Made by a program: the position numbers and the translations under genes
Notes under the pieces: model-generated
The model's database searches: none
What the model saw: only the letters and a program-made list of their open reading frames with translations
What the model was told of the DNA's origin: nothing
In this document: positions 10,431 to 21,693 of the stretch, one piece after another
Numbering within the stretch: position 1 is the first letter of the stretch
How the letters are laid out: every line of letters begins with the position of its first letter
Source of the DNA: Costus lasius
Taxonomy: Eukaryota; Streptophyta; Magnoliopsida; Zingiberales; Costaceae
Reading direction: 5' to 3'
DNA length: 64,000 nt
Assembly: GCA_027563935.2 (NCBI GenBank)
Contig: JANVAS020000203.1
Location: 7,688,001 to 7,752,000 of the forward strand

Positions 10431-10685
10431 GGAAACCTCTTAACCGCCCATGCTCTTGAAGGAAGATTTTCGAATTCAAATAAGTCCAAGGCATGAAGGC
10501 GCCATCTCATCCATGCAAACAAGGAAGGAGCTCATAAAGAATTCGGCTACAAGGAAGCTCCATCAAGAAAGAATTCGAAATTCAAAAGGGCTAAAGGAAA
10601 TGTATTAAATGTCATTAATTTCTTCCTTAAACCTTATGAATGCGCCTAGGGTGAATTGTCACCCTTGCCCATGGCTTGTTGAGCC

Positions 10686-10692
10686 TATAAAT
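10686..10692 (+). promoter_or_regulatory. TATA box of Gypsy C 5' LTR
   Basis: TATAAAT stands in a G+C-neutral context, followed after about 10 bp by a pyrimidine-rich CTCCCCTCTC stretch, a common plant start region. The repeat copy is at 26373-26379, the same offset (769) from the LTR start. Confidence 0.5.
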
Positions 10693-11531
10693 TGTAACCT
10701 CCCCTCTCTTTGTCTATTAGTTGCCTAGTGAAAAAGAATTCTTGTGTTAGCATTGGTGTTTGTCGCCTAAAGAAGTTCTACCTCCCCTCTCCTCTAAAGG
10801 GCCGAGCCCTTTCCCTTCTCCCCCCTTTCTTCTCAAGTCTTCAACGCAACTCAACCACTTGAAGGATCTTGCGCAACTTTGGAGGAACTCTAAGGAAGCT
10901 TCATCATCCTTTGTTCTCGGCAATCAACAAAGACCCTTAGGGGTTCTTTCACTTTCGGCTAGCAAGAGAGCAACATCAATCAAGCTTCAAATCGGCTAAG
11001 TTCCTTCCCCCCTCCCTTCCTTGATTTCTAGAACTTGATTTCTACACTAATCTGAACTTTATTTGAAGGTGGCGCAAGGACTTGGAGGACTCTTTCTCTA
11101 AGCGCAAAGCTTTCTCCCTCCCTCTCCTCTTTTAGTTAAGTGTTAAGGGAACTTGTGAGGCTTAACCTCCCCCTTAGATTTGTTTTGTAATATGAATCCG
11201 TGACTTGTGCGGATCTCGTTTGTCTGTGTTTGATTGTAATGATGCAATACCTTCCATCAGAGTAGGACCGTTGAAGATCGGGACGATACGATCCTTCTAT
11301 GCTCAAGGGTCGCACTGTAAGTACTCCTACTAGTCATTTCATTTCGTAGTTTAAAGTGTTATTTCTTCTAGTAGTAAAGTAGTGTCGCTTTCTTTACTTA
11401 TAAAAATACAAAAACCTATTTTTCAATTCCGTTAGAGTAATTTCGGTTTTATCTAAAATACAAAAAAATATTTTCTTAAAAGCGTTGTTTGAATGCACCC
11501 TTATTTGTGAGTGAACCCACCTCCATCAGTT

Positions 11532-11543
11532 TGGTATCAGAGC
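11532..11543 (+). other. Primer-binding site of Gypsy C (initiator tRNA-Met)
   Basis: TGGTATCAGAGC begins three bases after the 5' LTR end at 11528. It is complementary to the 3' end of initiator tRNA-Met. Confidence 0.92.
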
Positions 11544-11711
11544 CTTTCTTAGAATAGATTTTTGGCCTAAAAGCTATTTTCAAATTCTAAGACTTTTCTT
11601 GGACCTAGTTGTTTGAAAGAAGTTGATCTCATAAAAGGCTATTATCTAATATATCATTTTTAGGAGCCTTATTTTCAAAAAACTAAATTTCTTTCAAAAC
11701 TATCTTTGACC

Positions 11712-14119
11712 ATGACTACTAGATCAGGAGCAAATTATAATAACCACCCTGAATCCAATGATATTACTAGGCAAGCTGAACCTAATGACATGGCTAGACT
11801 CTTTAACATGATAGCGTCCTTCCAAGAGGAACTTAGGGATATTAGAGCTAGACTCCCAAATCCTGAAAATCTTAGGGATGATAGACCCCCTAGTCGGCCC
11901 TCAAGTGAACCCATCCTAGGTGAACATCCCCAAAACAATAGGAACCATAATAGGAGAGTCCAAGAATCTGAATGGGAAGATCCACATGCTCGACCCTATC
12001 AAAGACCTAGGGAAGACCAAAACCCTGATTGGAATGAGCCACGTGCTCAAACCTACCACAGACCTAGAGAGGATGAAGTGCAACGCAACATCAAACTCTC
12101 ACCACCAACCTTTAGTGGTTCCCTTGACCCTAGAGAATTCCTAGATTGGGTAGATAAACTTGAACGGTATTTTGACTGGAGCATGATGCCTAGTCAATCC
12201 AAGGTTAGGTTCACCCGATGTCTCCTAGAAGGTACTGCTAGGTTATACTGGACTAGCATAGAGAAGAACATAGAGTTGTTTAGACGCCCTCCTATTGAGA
12301 GATGGGAAGACATGCGAGACAAACTTAGGGAAAAATATGTCCCTCCCTATTTCCAACTTAAGATTATCGATGAAGCCATGAGCCTAGTCCAGGGTAGTCA
12401 GACCATCACCGATTACACCACTAGGTTTGATGAACTCCTTCTGAGGAGTGGCATCCATGAAGAAGACCATGTCTCCCTTAGTAGGTATAAGAATGGACTT
12501 AGACCCGAGATCAAAAGAGGAATGACCTATTTCCAAATAGAGTCTAGAGAAGTCGCCTACCAAAGAGCCTTAGAGGTAGAGGAAAACATAAAGAGAGCCT
12601 TTAGAAGAGAGTTAAGCTCCCCTAGAACTTACCCCAAGGCACCCTCCTCAAGCCCCTCAAGTTCTCAACCCAAAGCCCCAACCCCAACACCCTCTAGACC
12701 TAGGACTGTCCAAGAACCTAGAGTCGTTTGCCATGCTTGCCACCAAGTAGGACACTATATGAAAGACTGTCCCAAGAGAGTCCTGTACTTAGGTGAGGAA
12801 AAATGTGAAGAAACCTATGAGGAAAACCATGAGGAAATCCATAACCCTGACTCTGGTTGTACGGTTTGGGAAGAACTAGCTTATGATAGTGGTGAAGAAC
12901 AAACCCACGACACATTAGGAGTGGTTAGGTGCACCCTAATCAAACCTACCCCAACCGAGGACTGGCGTAGGACCAGTATTTTCCACACCTACACGAAATG
13001 CAATGGTAACATGTGCAAAGTAGTGATAGATGGGGGAAGTAGTCTAAACGCAGTCTCTCACACAGCCTTAGTAAAATTCAACCTTAAGGCAGAACCGCAC
13101 CCTAATCCCTATAGCATATCCTGGGTCAACCAGTCTAGTGTCCCAGTCACCCATAGGTGCTTAGTGCCCCTTCAGTTTGCCATCTACCAAGGCAAGATTT
13201 GGTGTGACGTCATAACCATGGATGTCGCCCAAGTCTTACTCGGTCGCCCGTGGTTATACGATATGGATGTTATCCACTACGGTCGGACTAACACCTATGT
13301 CTTTAGCCATGACGGACAAAAGATCAAACTGAAGCCTTCCATGCCTAAGGAACTTAAGGCTGCCACCAACAAGGGTAGGATAGAGGAACCTAAGGAGCCC
13401 AAGCCAACCATCCAACTCATAAGGTCCCATGCCTTTACCCAAGACTGCTTAGAATCCAAGCAAGTGTACTCCTTAGTCATTAAGGGAACCAATCCAGATG
13501 AGGAGTCACCCATACCCAAAGAAGTTGAGACCCTACTCTCAGGGTACTCTGAGCTCACCAGGGAAGAACTTCCCAATGGCTTACCCCCCCTTAGAGAAAT
13601 CCAACATGCCATAGACCTTGTCCCGGGTTCTACTCTCCCACACTTACCCCACTATAGGATGAACCCTACTGAGCATCAAGAGCTCAAAAGACAAGTAGAT
13701 GAACTGTTAGACAAGGGTTTCATTAGGGAAAGCCTTAGCCCGTGTGCAGTACCCGCCCTTCTTACCCCAAAGAAGGATGGAAGCTGGCGCATGTGTATAG
13801 ACTGTAGGGCCATGAACAGAATAACCATCAAGTATAGATTTCCCATCCCAAGATTAGATGACATGCTGGACATGCTGGTAGGTTCTAAGTGGTTTAGCAA
13901 GCTAGACCTTAGAAGTGGGTACCACCAAGTTAGGATCAGACTTGGGGATGAGTGGAAGACTGCCTTTAAAACTAAGGATGGTTTGTATGAATGGCTAGTC
14001 ATGCCCTTTGGCCTTTCTAATGCCCCCTCAACCTTCATGAGGTTAATGAACCAAGTCTTGAAGCCTTACATAGGAAGATTCTTAGTAGTTTACTTTGATG
14101 ACATCCTAATCTATAGCAA
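11712..14119 (+). pseudogene. Gypsy C gag-protease-RT, 5' part, interrupted by copia D
   Basis: The first ATG (11712) opens MTTRSG. Order of domains: Gag core around residues 110-300; zinc knuckle CHACHQVGHYMKDC near 340-353; aspartic protease IDGGSS near 440; reverse transcriptase from about 650, ending just after the catalytic YFDD near 795. The frame is then broken by copia D at 14120 and reads only a few foreign codons to a stop at 14138. The remaining RT, RNase H and integrase continue in frame from 23390. Fused gag-pol in one frame is usual for this group. No stop or shift is seen before the insertion. Confidence 0.93.
14115..14119. repeat. Target site duplication of copia D (AGCAA), left copy
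   Basis: AGCAA at 14115-14119 recurs at 23385-23389 directly after the right LTR. Removing copia D and one AGCAA restores a continuous Gypsy C frame. Confidence 0.95.
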
Positions 14120-15810
14120 TGAAGGAACCCCTAACTAAGGGGGAAGAAACCCTAAGCATGCTCATCTATCATGCATAGCGGAAAGAGGGCTTCAAGTCAA
14201 GATCGGATATGAAACAATATGATCAACTTGAAACTAGAAATCATACCAATGCCATGGACTTGGATCTCGGCTTGGAAGAAGAGATCAAGATAGGTCTCCT
14301 CCAAAGTGTGCCACACACAAGATGAAGTTGGCTCACTCCTTGGGGTCGCTTGTGCTAGCAAGTCACTCAAGGAATCTTCACTTGTCGAATGGAAGGGATG
14401 ATGAACTTCCTTGTTGCCGAGAGTTCCTCTTTGCCCAAGCTCTCCTTCTCGTCGTCAACCACACCTCAACCAATGTCCAAGGCGTTGATGAGAAGAGTTC
14501 CAACGCATAAGCGTTTTTGGCGTTAAGTGAAACCGGCCCCCTTTGATGACTTTCCATAAATGGAAGCTCATCAAAGCATGCGCTCAAGCCATAACCCAAA
14601 CGCATTTGAGCATTGAACCATGCGTTCACAATTGTGAACCGGTTCAAGCTAAACCGTTCGATTCAACTTTGGTTCATGAACCAAACCGAAATGGCTCAAG
14701 CCATGTGGTCTAGACCATATTGAACCCCAAGGCTCATGATCTAACCATTCATCACCTGATGCCCCTGATCTTTCCGATCTAGCATCATCTCTCTTGATCG
14801 AAGCTTACCGATCTCAAGCCTTAATCAATCAAACATGATCAGACCAGATCTCACTTACAATCAGAGATAAAATCCCTTTAATCTGAACTCAAAGAATCCA
14901 GTCCATTCGATCTGACTCAAGTAAGCCATATCATCAAATTGTGCGACCCTGAGGGTTTCCTCTAAATGTCGGTAACGATAACTTACGTTATCACGATCAG
15001 TGAGGGGTATCTAGCAACACATCACTGTCTCCCGATATAAAGGAAAGAGTCTTCCAAGACTACTCCCAAACCATTGCACAAGTGTGACTCCATTCACAAG
15101 GCATACATGTGTCCTTTGCCACTGGATGTTCTTATTGGACAAGCGGGTCAAGCTTGTAACTCCAATACGATGAGCATGATTAGATCAGATGCACATTGTC
15201 ATCTGGGCATGGCCATACACTATCTCAATCATCTCATATAGGGGGCCCATTAGAACATCACACTCCTTAAACAAGGAGACGGCAATCCTATGTCTATCAC
15301 TAGTGCTCTAACCTGATTCAAGCTCACCATCCAAGATAGTCTATAATCATTATGTTTCAAATGATATTGAACTACCTCAAAACAATGACAATCATCATTT
15401 AGAAACACAAGTGATCTCAAGTCAAAGGACATGTGCCACTTAGTGCTCACAAGGATCATTCACATTGTGACAAGCAATGGAATATCCGAGTAGGGTCTGT
15501 CCAGTACATCCAATGTACCCATGAGTCTACATCTTATTCCATGCTCGAAGCATCCTATAAGATTAGCACTCATATTAGTCTCAATCATATCAAGGCTGTC
15601 TCATGTTCACCAAGATATCTCGACTAAGGACATATAGCCTGTCAGCCTAGCTGAACAGCTTTGAGACATTATTCAGAAGTACACTTATTACAGCAGACAA
15701 GGTAACAACCTGAATAATAACCATGCCTTTTATAAACACAAGAGTTTATTACATGATACTTATACAATCCCAAAGGCCTCAAACATTAGCCTTAAGGGCA
15801 TACCCCAACA
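14120..15810 (-). repeat. Copia D 3' LTR
   Basis: The 1691-bp LTR runs from TGAAGGAACCCC to CCCCAACA on the plus strand. Small frames in it (14322-14510, 14378-14647, 15250-15459) recur unchanged in the right LTR and have no recognisable product. Confidence 0.94.
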
Positions 15811-15821
15811 ATCTCCCACTT
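15811..15821 (-). other. Polypurine tract of copia D
   Basis: The minus strand reads AAGTGGGAGAT directly before the 3' LTR, as in A, B and F. Confidence 0.85.
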
Positions 15822-15830
15822 GCACTTAAT

Positions 15831-18800
15831 CTAATGGTTGAGAAATCTCAAACCCATATTATTACAGTGCTTCTCATGCTTCTGCTGCGCCAGAGGCATG
15901 GTAAGCGGGTCTGCCAGATTGTCATCTGTATGAACCTTGCAAATCTTGATCTCGCCACGATCAATGATCTCCCGGATCAAGTGAAAACGTCTTTGTATGT
16001 GCTTGGACTTCTGGTGTGACCGCGGTTCCTTTGCTTGTGCTATAGCTCCAGTGTTATCACAGAAGATAACCAAAGGATCTGCACTCGAAGGAACGACACC
16101 AAGTTCTCTCACGAACTTACGAATCCACACTGCCTCCTTGGATGCTTCCGAGGCTGCAACATACTCGGCTTCTGTTGTGGAATCAGCAACAGTTGACTGT
16201 TTGAAACTTTTCCACACCACAGCACCTCCATTCAAGCTAAAAACATAGCCTGATTGCGATCGGAAATCATCCTGGTCCGACTGGAACGAAGCGTCAGTAT
16301 ATCCCTCTATACTGAGTTCTTCCTGACCACCATATATCAAGAACATATCTTTGGTCCTCCGCAGATATTTTAAGATGTTCTTGACCGCAATCCAGTGCGC
16401 CAAACCTGGATTACTTTGGAATCGACTGGTCACGCTTAACCCGTAAGCGACGTCTGGGCGAGTACACAACATCGCATACATAATGGACCCAATAGCCGAA
16501 GCATAAGGCGTATTGTCCATTTCATCTTTCTCAGTCTGTGTTTGTGGACACTGACTCTTCGAAAGATTCAGACCATGTCTGACTGGAAGATATCCACGTT
16601 TAGAATTCTCTAAATGGAATCTCTCCAGGACCTTATCGATGTAGGTACTCTGGCACAACCCGAGAAGCCTCTTAGATCTATCCCGGTAGATCTTCACACC
16701 TAATACATAGGCTGCTTCTCCTAGATCTTTCATCTGAAAACATTTTCCTAACCATGCCTTAACAGCATGCAGTTCAGGAATATCGTTTCCAATGATCAAG
16801 ATATCATCGACGTAGAGGATTAGGAATGTAATCACGCTCCCACTAAACCTCTTATATACACACGGGTCATCTTCGTTCTTGATGAAACCAAACTCAGAGA
16901 TTGATTCATCAAAACGAATATTCCAGCTTCTTGATGCTTGCTTCAATCCATAAATGGATTTCTTTAACTTGCATATTTTATGACGATCTGATGGATTAGT
17001 GAAACCCTCAGGTTGTGTCATATACACATCCTCATCCAGATTTCCATTGAGGAAAGCTGTCTTCACATCCATCTGCCAGATCTCATAATCGTAATATGCA
17101 GCTATCGCGAAAAGAATCCGAATAGACTTAAACATGGCTACAGGAGAGAAAGTTTCATCATAATCTATCCCGTAGATTTGTTTGAAACCTTTCGCAACTA
17201 GCCTGCCTTTATAGGTAACCACGTTACCATCCATGTCAATCTTCTTCTTGAAGATCCATTTACAGCCTATAGGGATTACTCCCGGAGGCGGATCAACCAA
17301 ATCCCAGACTTGGTTATCTGACATGGAGTCCATCTCGGCTCGCATAGCTTCATGCCATCTAGCTGACTCCGGTCCACTGACCGCATCCGCATAAGTTAGG
17401 GGTTCATCATTATCCATGATGTAGACTCCGTCATAGCGCTCAGGCTGTCGACGGATCCTACCCGATCTTCGCGGTTCCCGTGATATCTGAGCCTCAGGTT
17501 GTTCAATAACCTGATCTACTGGCTCAGGCACATCCAACTGTGCTTGACTACTTTGTCCTTCCTCTGGATTTTCATCCAGCTTTATTTCTCTCCCACTGGC
17601 CTCTTGCAGAAGAAACTCCTTCTCAAGAAATATGGCCGTCCGAGCAACAAATACCTTGTTCTCCTTGGGATCGTAGAAATAATAACCCTTAGTTTCCTTA
17701 GGGTAACCGACAAAGATGCATTTGTCAGATCTGCTCTCTAGTTTCCCAGAGGCGAGCTTTTTGACATAAGCCTCGCAACCCCAGATCCTGATAAATGTCA
17801 AGCTAGGCTGTTTCCCATACCATAACTCATATGGCGTCTTTGAAACTGCCTTGGATGGCACTCGGTTTAGTACCTTTGCAGCTGTTTCCAGTGCAAAACC
17901 CCAAAAGGAATATGGAAGAGTAGCCTGACTCATCATAGAACGAACCATATCAAGTAGCGTTCTATTTCTCCTCTCGGACACACCATTCCATTGCGGTGTT
18001 CCTGGCGGAGTGAGCTGTGAGATAATCCCACACTCTTTCAGATAGTCAGTAAACGCATGACTCAGGTATTCACCACCTCGATCAGAACGAAGTGCCTTGA
18101 TATTTCGGCCTAACTGATTCTGTACTTCATTCTTGAACTCTTTGAACTTGTCAAAAGATTCATTTTTATGTCTCATTAAATAGACATACCCATACCTACT
18201 GAAATCATCAGTGAAGGTAATGAAGTACTGATAGCCACCTCTGGCATGTTTACTGAAAGGCCCACACACATCACTGTGTATTAGGTCCAGTAAACCTGAA
18301 GTCCTTTGACCTTTGTGAGGAAAAGGAGACTTCGTCATTTTACCCATTAAACAAGCTTTGCATGTCTCAATCTCCTCATAGGAGAATGATCCCAGCAGTC
18401 CATGTTCATGCAACCGCTTAATGCGCTTCTCGTTTATATGGCCTAAACGACTATGCCATAGCAAGGTGCTGTCATCAGCATACTTGGCTTTCTTATTATC
18501 AATGTTTTGTATAGAATTTTCCATGTCCAACATGTATAACCCATTGTTAATTGAACCAGTTGCATACACAATATTATCATAAGTTAAAACACACTTTGAA
18601 ATCTTGCATTCAAAGGCAAATCCTTTCCTGACAAGAGCAGGAATGGAGATAATATTCTTGGTAATACTGGGTACAAAATAACAATTGTTTAATTCTAATA
18701 CAATGCCAGATGGTAAAGTAATGAAATAGTCTCCTACAGCAACAGCAGCAACCCGTGCCCCGTTTCCAACTCGTAGGTCTACCTCATGCTGTCCCACCTG

Positions 18801-19715
18801 CCTTCTTCTCTTGAGTTCCTGCACATTTGAACAAATGTGAACTCCACATGCAGTGTCTAACACCCATGATATAGAAGAAGATGAAACCATGACTTCCGTC
18901 ACGTATATACCTGAGCCAGAAGCAATGCTTCCCCTCTTATCTCCTTGGAGCGCTTTACAGTCCTTTTTCCAGTGACCCAGCTGGCCACAGTGGAAACACC
19001 TGTTGTCCTTCGACCGCTTCACCTTCTGTTTCAGGGCCTTACTGTAATTCTTGACAGGGGCCTTGCCCTTCTTCCCCTTCTTCTTGTTCCTAGAAGGAAC
19101 CATCAAGACAGAGGTTGAAGGCTTACCCTTCAGAGTTTCCTCAGTTGTCAAGAGCATATTCAGCAGCTCTGCCGGCGTACAATCGATCTTGTTCATATTA
19201 AAGTTAATAATGAACGCATCGAAAGAAGGCGGGAGAGACTGCAGAATAATATCTACAGCAAGCTCCTGGTTGATGGTATGCCCCAGTTTCTCCAGAGCCT
19301 CCTTGTGCCCAATCATCTTGAGCACGTGAGCTCCCACTGGGCTCCCCTCAGCCAGTTTGCTCTGAAAGAAGAGCTTCGTCAGATTATAGCGTTCAGTCCT
19401 CGCCTGTGCAGCATACAGCATTTTGAGGTTTGCTATAATCTCTATAGCTGACATATCCTCATGCTGACGCTGCAGCGGTGGCGTCATAGACGCTAGCATC
19501 AGGCAAGCGACATCAATGCTATCATTGACGTGCTTTTCGTAGGCTTCCCGAACCGCCCTTGCGGCGTTCGGAGCGGGCTGCGGCGGTATCGCCGTCTCGA
19601 GGACATACAGTTTCCTCTCTGCCTTAAGAACAATCTTAAGGTGTCCGAACCAGTCAGAGAAGTTCGGCCCAGCAAACTTCTCCCTTTCCAGTAGGGATCG
19701 CACATTGAAGCTCAT
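15831..19715 (-). CDS. Copia gag-pol polyprotein (copia D)
   Basis: This 1294-codon frame has all catalytic motifs in canonical form for the family. The zinc knuckle CFHCGQLGHWKKDC is near residues 239-252. The protease has LDTACG near 286, where many Copia proteases have DSG or DTG, and this is shared by all copies. Integrase HHCC lies near 421-455 with D/D/E near 480, 544 and 580. RT has FKKKID...DVKTAFLNG and YVDD near 968. RNase H has TDAS near 1139 and DNTGAIA near 1220. A basic RRSGRIRRQPERY linker precedes the RT. Near the C-terminus DPLTMPLA replaces DPLTKPLA of the sister copies. The protein is expected to assemble virus-like particles and carry out reverse transcription and integration. 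Confidence 0.96.
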   Translation of the reverse strand: MSFNVRSLLEREKFAGPNFSDWFGHLKIVLKAERKLYVLETAIPPQPAPNAARAVREAYEKHVNDSIDVACLMLASMTPPLQRQHEDMSAIEIIANLKMLYAAQARTERYNLTKLFFQSKLAEGSPVGAHVLKMIGHKEALEKLGHTINQELAVDIILQSLPPSFDAFIINFNMNKIDCTPAELLNMLLTTEETLKGKPSTSVLMVPSRNKKKGKKGKAPVKNYSKALKQKVKRSKDNRCFHCGQLGHWKKDCKALQGDKRGSIASGSGIYVTEVMVSSSSISWVLDTACGVHICSNVQELKRRRQVGQHEVDLRVGNGARVAAVAVGDYFITLPSGIVLELNNCYFVPSITKNIISIPALVRKGFAFECKISKCVLTYDNIVYATGSINNGLYMLDMENSIQNIDNKKAKYADDSTLLWHSRLGHINEKRIKRLHEHGLLGSFSYEEIETCKACLMGKMTKSPFPHKGQRTSGLLDLIHSDVCGPFSKHARGGYQYFITFTDDFSRYGYVYLMRHKNESFDKFKEFKNEVQNQLGRNIKALRSDRGGEYLSHAFTDYLKECGIISQLTPPGTPQWNGVSERRNRTLLDMVRSMMSQATLPYSFWGFALETAAKVLNRVPSKAVSKTPYELWYGKQPSLTFIRIWGCEAYVKKLASGKLESRSDKCIFVGYPKETKGYYFYDPKENKVFVARTAIFLEKEFLLQEASGREIKLDENPEEGQSSQAQLDVPEPVDQVIEQPEAQISREPRRSGRIRRQPERYDGVYIMDNDEPLTYADAVSGPESARWHEAMRAEMDSMSDNQVWDLVDPPPGVIPIGCKWIFKKKIDMDGNVVTYKGRLVAKGFKQIYGIDYDETFSPVAMFKSIRILFAIAAYYDYEIWQMDVKTAFLNGNLDEDVYMTQPEGFTNPSDRHKICKLKKSIYGLKQASRSWNIRFDESISEFGFIKNEDDPCVYKRFSGSVITFLILYVDDILIIGNDIPELHAVKAWLGKCFQMKDLGEAAYVLGVKIYRDRSKRLLGLCQSTYIDKVLERFHLENSKRGYLPVRHGLNLSKSQCPQTQTEKDEMDNTPYASAIGSIMYAMLCTRPDVAYGLSVTSRFQSNPGLAHWIAVKNILKYLRRTKDMFLIYGGQEELSIEGYTDASFQSDQDDFRSQSGYVFSLNGGAVVWKSFKQSTVADSTTEAEYVAASEASKEAVWIRKFVRELGVVPSSADPLVIFCDNTGAIAQAKEPRSHQKSKHIQRRFHLIREIIDRGEIKICKVHTDDNLADPLTMPLAQQKHEKHCNNMGLRFLNH

Positions 19716-20023
19716 GGTGTTCGTTGCTGCAGGAATCTACAACAAGCAAGAACAGCAAGGTTAGTATCAATGTTTCAGAATCAATCCAGGACTTAAGAAA
19801 GATTCTTTTCTCACTATTTTGTCTGACTGAAAAATCCAGTAAACAGTCCGAAAGAGTAACACTCTTTTAGTGAGATGGGATCCAGATTTCATACTTGGTC
19901 TCCGCGTCCCGCTCAGGCGAGATAAGATGCACAGAGATGACAAGTACTAATTTCTGGTAGGCTGTGCCAGCCAATCGCCAACCCGTGCGATTCCCCTTCA
20001 TCTTGGCAATCCAGCAGACTGTG

Positions 20024-20245
20024 CCAACTGAGTTGGTACAACACAGTCTCTGATCCCAGAGATGGCTGCCTCCATGTGCTACCATATGCGCCACATATGT
20101 AGCCAACATGGTCAAGCTGACCTGACCTACTCCCTGGACCACCACGTGCTATGCTGAGCAACGAGAGGGGATAAATCCCAACTCTGTAACACGCAGGTGA
20201 AATCCAGCACCGTCTGAAGATAGGTGGACGTGCCCACTGAGTGGG
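20024..20245 (-). promoter_or_regulatory. Paired ACTCAGT hairpins in copia D leader
   Basis: The minus strand has CCCACTCAGTGGG at 20233-20245 and CCAACTCAGTTGG at 20024-20036, with the same spacing as in A, B and E. Function is inferred from conservation and the compensating stem change. Confidence 0.45.
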
Positions 20246-20624
20246 TTCAACACGGCTCCAACGATAATCAGAAAGGTGAGGTTTCGCGTCAGAAGGCTTA
20301 CGAGCTTGATATGTTAGCGTTGGATTTTATCGGTCTTTTATCTTCTTAACTATCATACAAGTCCTATGGTGATAGCAGAAGATAAACTTAAACATGCAAT
20401 TCTAATTATAAGCAATAAGAAGAAAGCATGATCTTATGTGGTAAAAGCCCATGAACCCTAGTAAGACCTTAATTTACTTAAGTCTTCACTTGAGCTCCTT
20501 GCATCTCATCTGGTCCAACCCAGTGCCCTAGCGCCAAGAGCACCTCAGGTGCACCACCAGATGAATGCCCCTCTTGGATGTGTGCACTTGTCTAATCAAA
20601 GTACATTTGATCTATCTAGACAAG

Positions 20625-20716
20625 GTTGACTCGCAGGTCAACTACATATTATAAATTAAGTACAATGTGATTCGCAGATCACAAATTAATTTACAACTTA
20701 TCCAGGCTCGCAGGCC
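20625..20716 (-). promoter_or_regulatory. CTGCGA-loop hairpin cluster, copia D leader
   Basis: Three hairpins on the minus strand all have loop CTGCGA: arms GGC/GCC at 20705-20716, TGTGAT/ATCACA at 20666-20683 and GTTGAC/GTCAAC at 20625-20642. The last stem has G-C where A and E have A-T at the closing pair. Confidence 0.5.
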
Positions 20717-21390
20717 CCAGCACAGCACACAATAGGGCAACCCACATAAGACTAAATAAACAAGCATATGATTCAATCAACATGTGATCCATTCAAGAAA
20801 TTAAATTTTGGAAAAACCCATGGCATCAATTTAATTTCCTTATGAGCCCTACAACCTTACAATGGTCCATTGATGGGGATCCACTCATCCATCTAGCTAG
20901 ATCCTTTGCCCTTGCATGCACCGAGTCCTAACTGACCCGAGTTGACCTAATGGTCAACCATGCATGCCCCAAGGGCTGAACCACCCCATGAGTTTTGGCA
21001 AGCGGGTGTGACCCCGGGCCTAACTCAAGTGTGTTCAGTAGTTGTCTCAACCAGACCTCGCTACACGCCCTAGATGCAGTCAACCTATAGCCACCTTGTG
21101 CTTGCGCATAGGTGCTATTGGGTCAACCCATCTGAGCTGTCAGATGGTCTGATCAGACTTGGATCCAACCTAGTGGTGACTTCAACCTCATCAACCCATC
21201 TAAGGGTTTAATGTAGTGGCACCTTAGATCTAATGAAGCGCGCAAGAGGTAAGTTTTAGAAAACTTTTATAACATGCGCAATGTTACAAACAAACAACAT
21301 GCTTGATAACCCTTAGATCTAAGGGGGTCCCCTTCAAGGGGGAGCGCATACTTTAGGAGGTCCCCTTCAAGGGGGAGCGCATACTTCAGG

Positions 21391-21586
21391 AACATATGAT
21401 ACAAGCGCAACATCATGAACATATAAGCGCAACATCATGAACATATGATACAAGCGCAACATCATGAACATATAAGCGCAACATCATGAACATATGATAC
21501 AAGCGCAACATCATGAACATATAAGCGCAACATCATGAACATATGATACAAGCGCAACATCATGAACATATAAGCGCAACATCATG
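21391..21586 (-). repeat. 49-bp minisatellite in copia D leader
   Basis: Four 49-bp units begin at 21391, 21440, 21489 and 21538. Each is made of a 27-bp and a 22-bp half that both contain AAGCGCAACATCATG. In copia B the same site has only 27-bp units, so this array changes quickly within the family. Confidence 0.93.
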
Positions 21587-21679
21587 AAAACAAAGCATGC
21601 CTCAAGGAAACAGTAAGCGCAACATCATGTATGGATCACCAATACTTAAAGCAATCATATCGATCATATCATGAGCCTA

Positions 21680-21691
21680 GCTCTGATACCA
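21680..21691 (-). other. Primer-binding site of copia D (initiator tRNA-Met)
   Basis: The minus strand reads TGGTATCAGAGC two bases inside the 5' LTR, which starts on the plus strand at 21694. Confidence 0.92.
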
Positions 21692-21693
21692 AT

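Larger units (their letters stand above)
9917..11528 (+). repeat. Gypsy C 5' LTR
   Basis: The 1612-bp LTR has inverted termini TGATGGAGG/CCTCCATCA. Its first 79 bp are the same as the part of the 3' LTR that encodes the polyprotein C-terminus. It holds a TATA box, a 28-bp tandem repeat and AT-rich sequence near the end. It looks identical to 25604-27215. Confidence 0.94.
19716..21679 (-). other. Untranslated leader of copia D
   Basis: About 2 kb of leader lies between the primer-binding site and gag. It includes the hairpin series, upstream frames at 19867-20145 and 19913-20161 related to those in A, B and E, a minisatellite at 21391-21586 and two CCCCTTCAAGGGG modules (21327-21347, 21360-21380). 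It lacks the T-arm-like segment found in A and E. Confidence 0.78.

Noticed and set aside
21391..21586. Regular repeats resembling a CRISPR array
   Set aside because: The units are contiguous without unique spacers, in a plant retrotransposon leader; this is a minisatellite.
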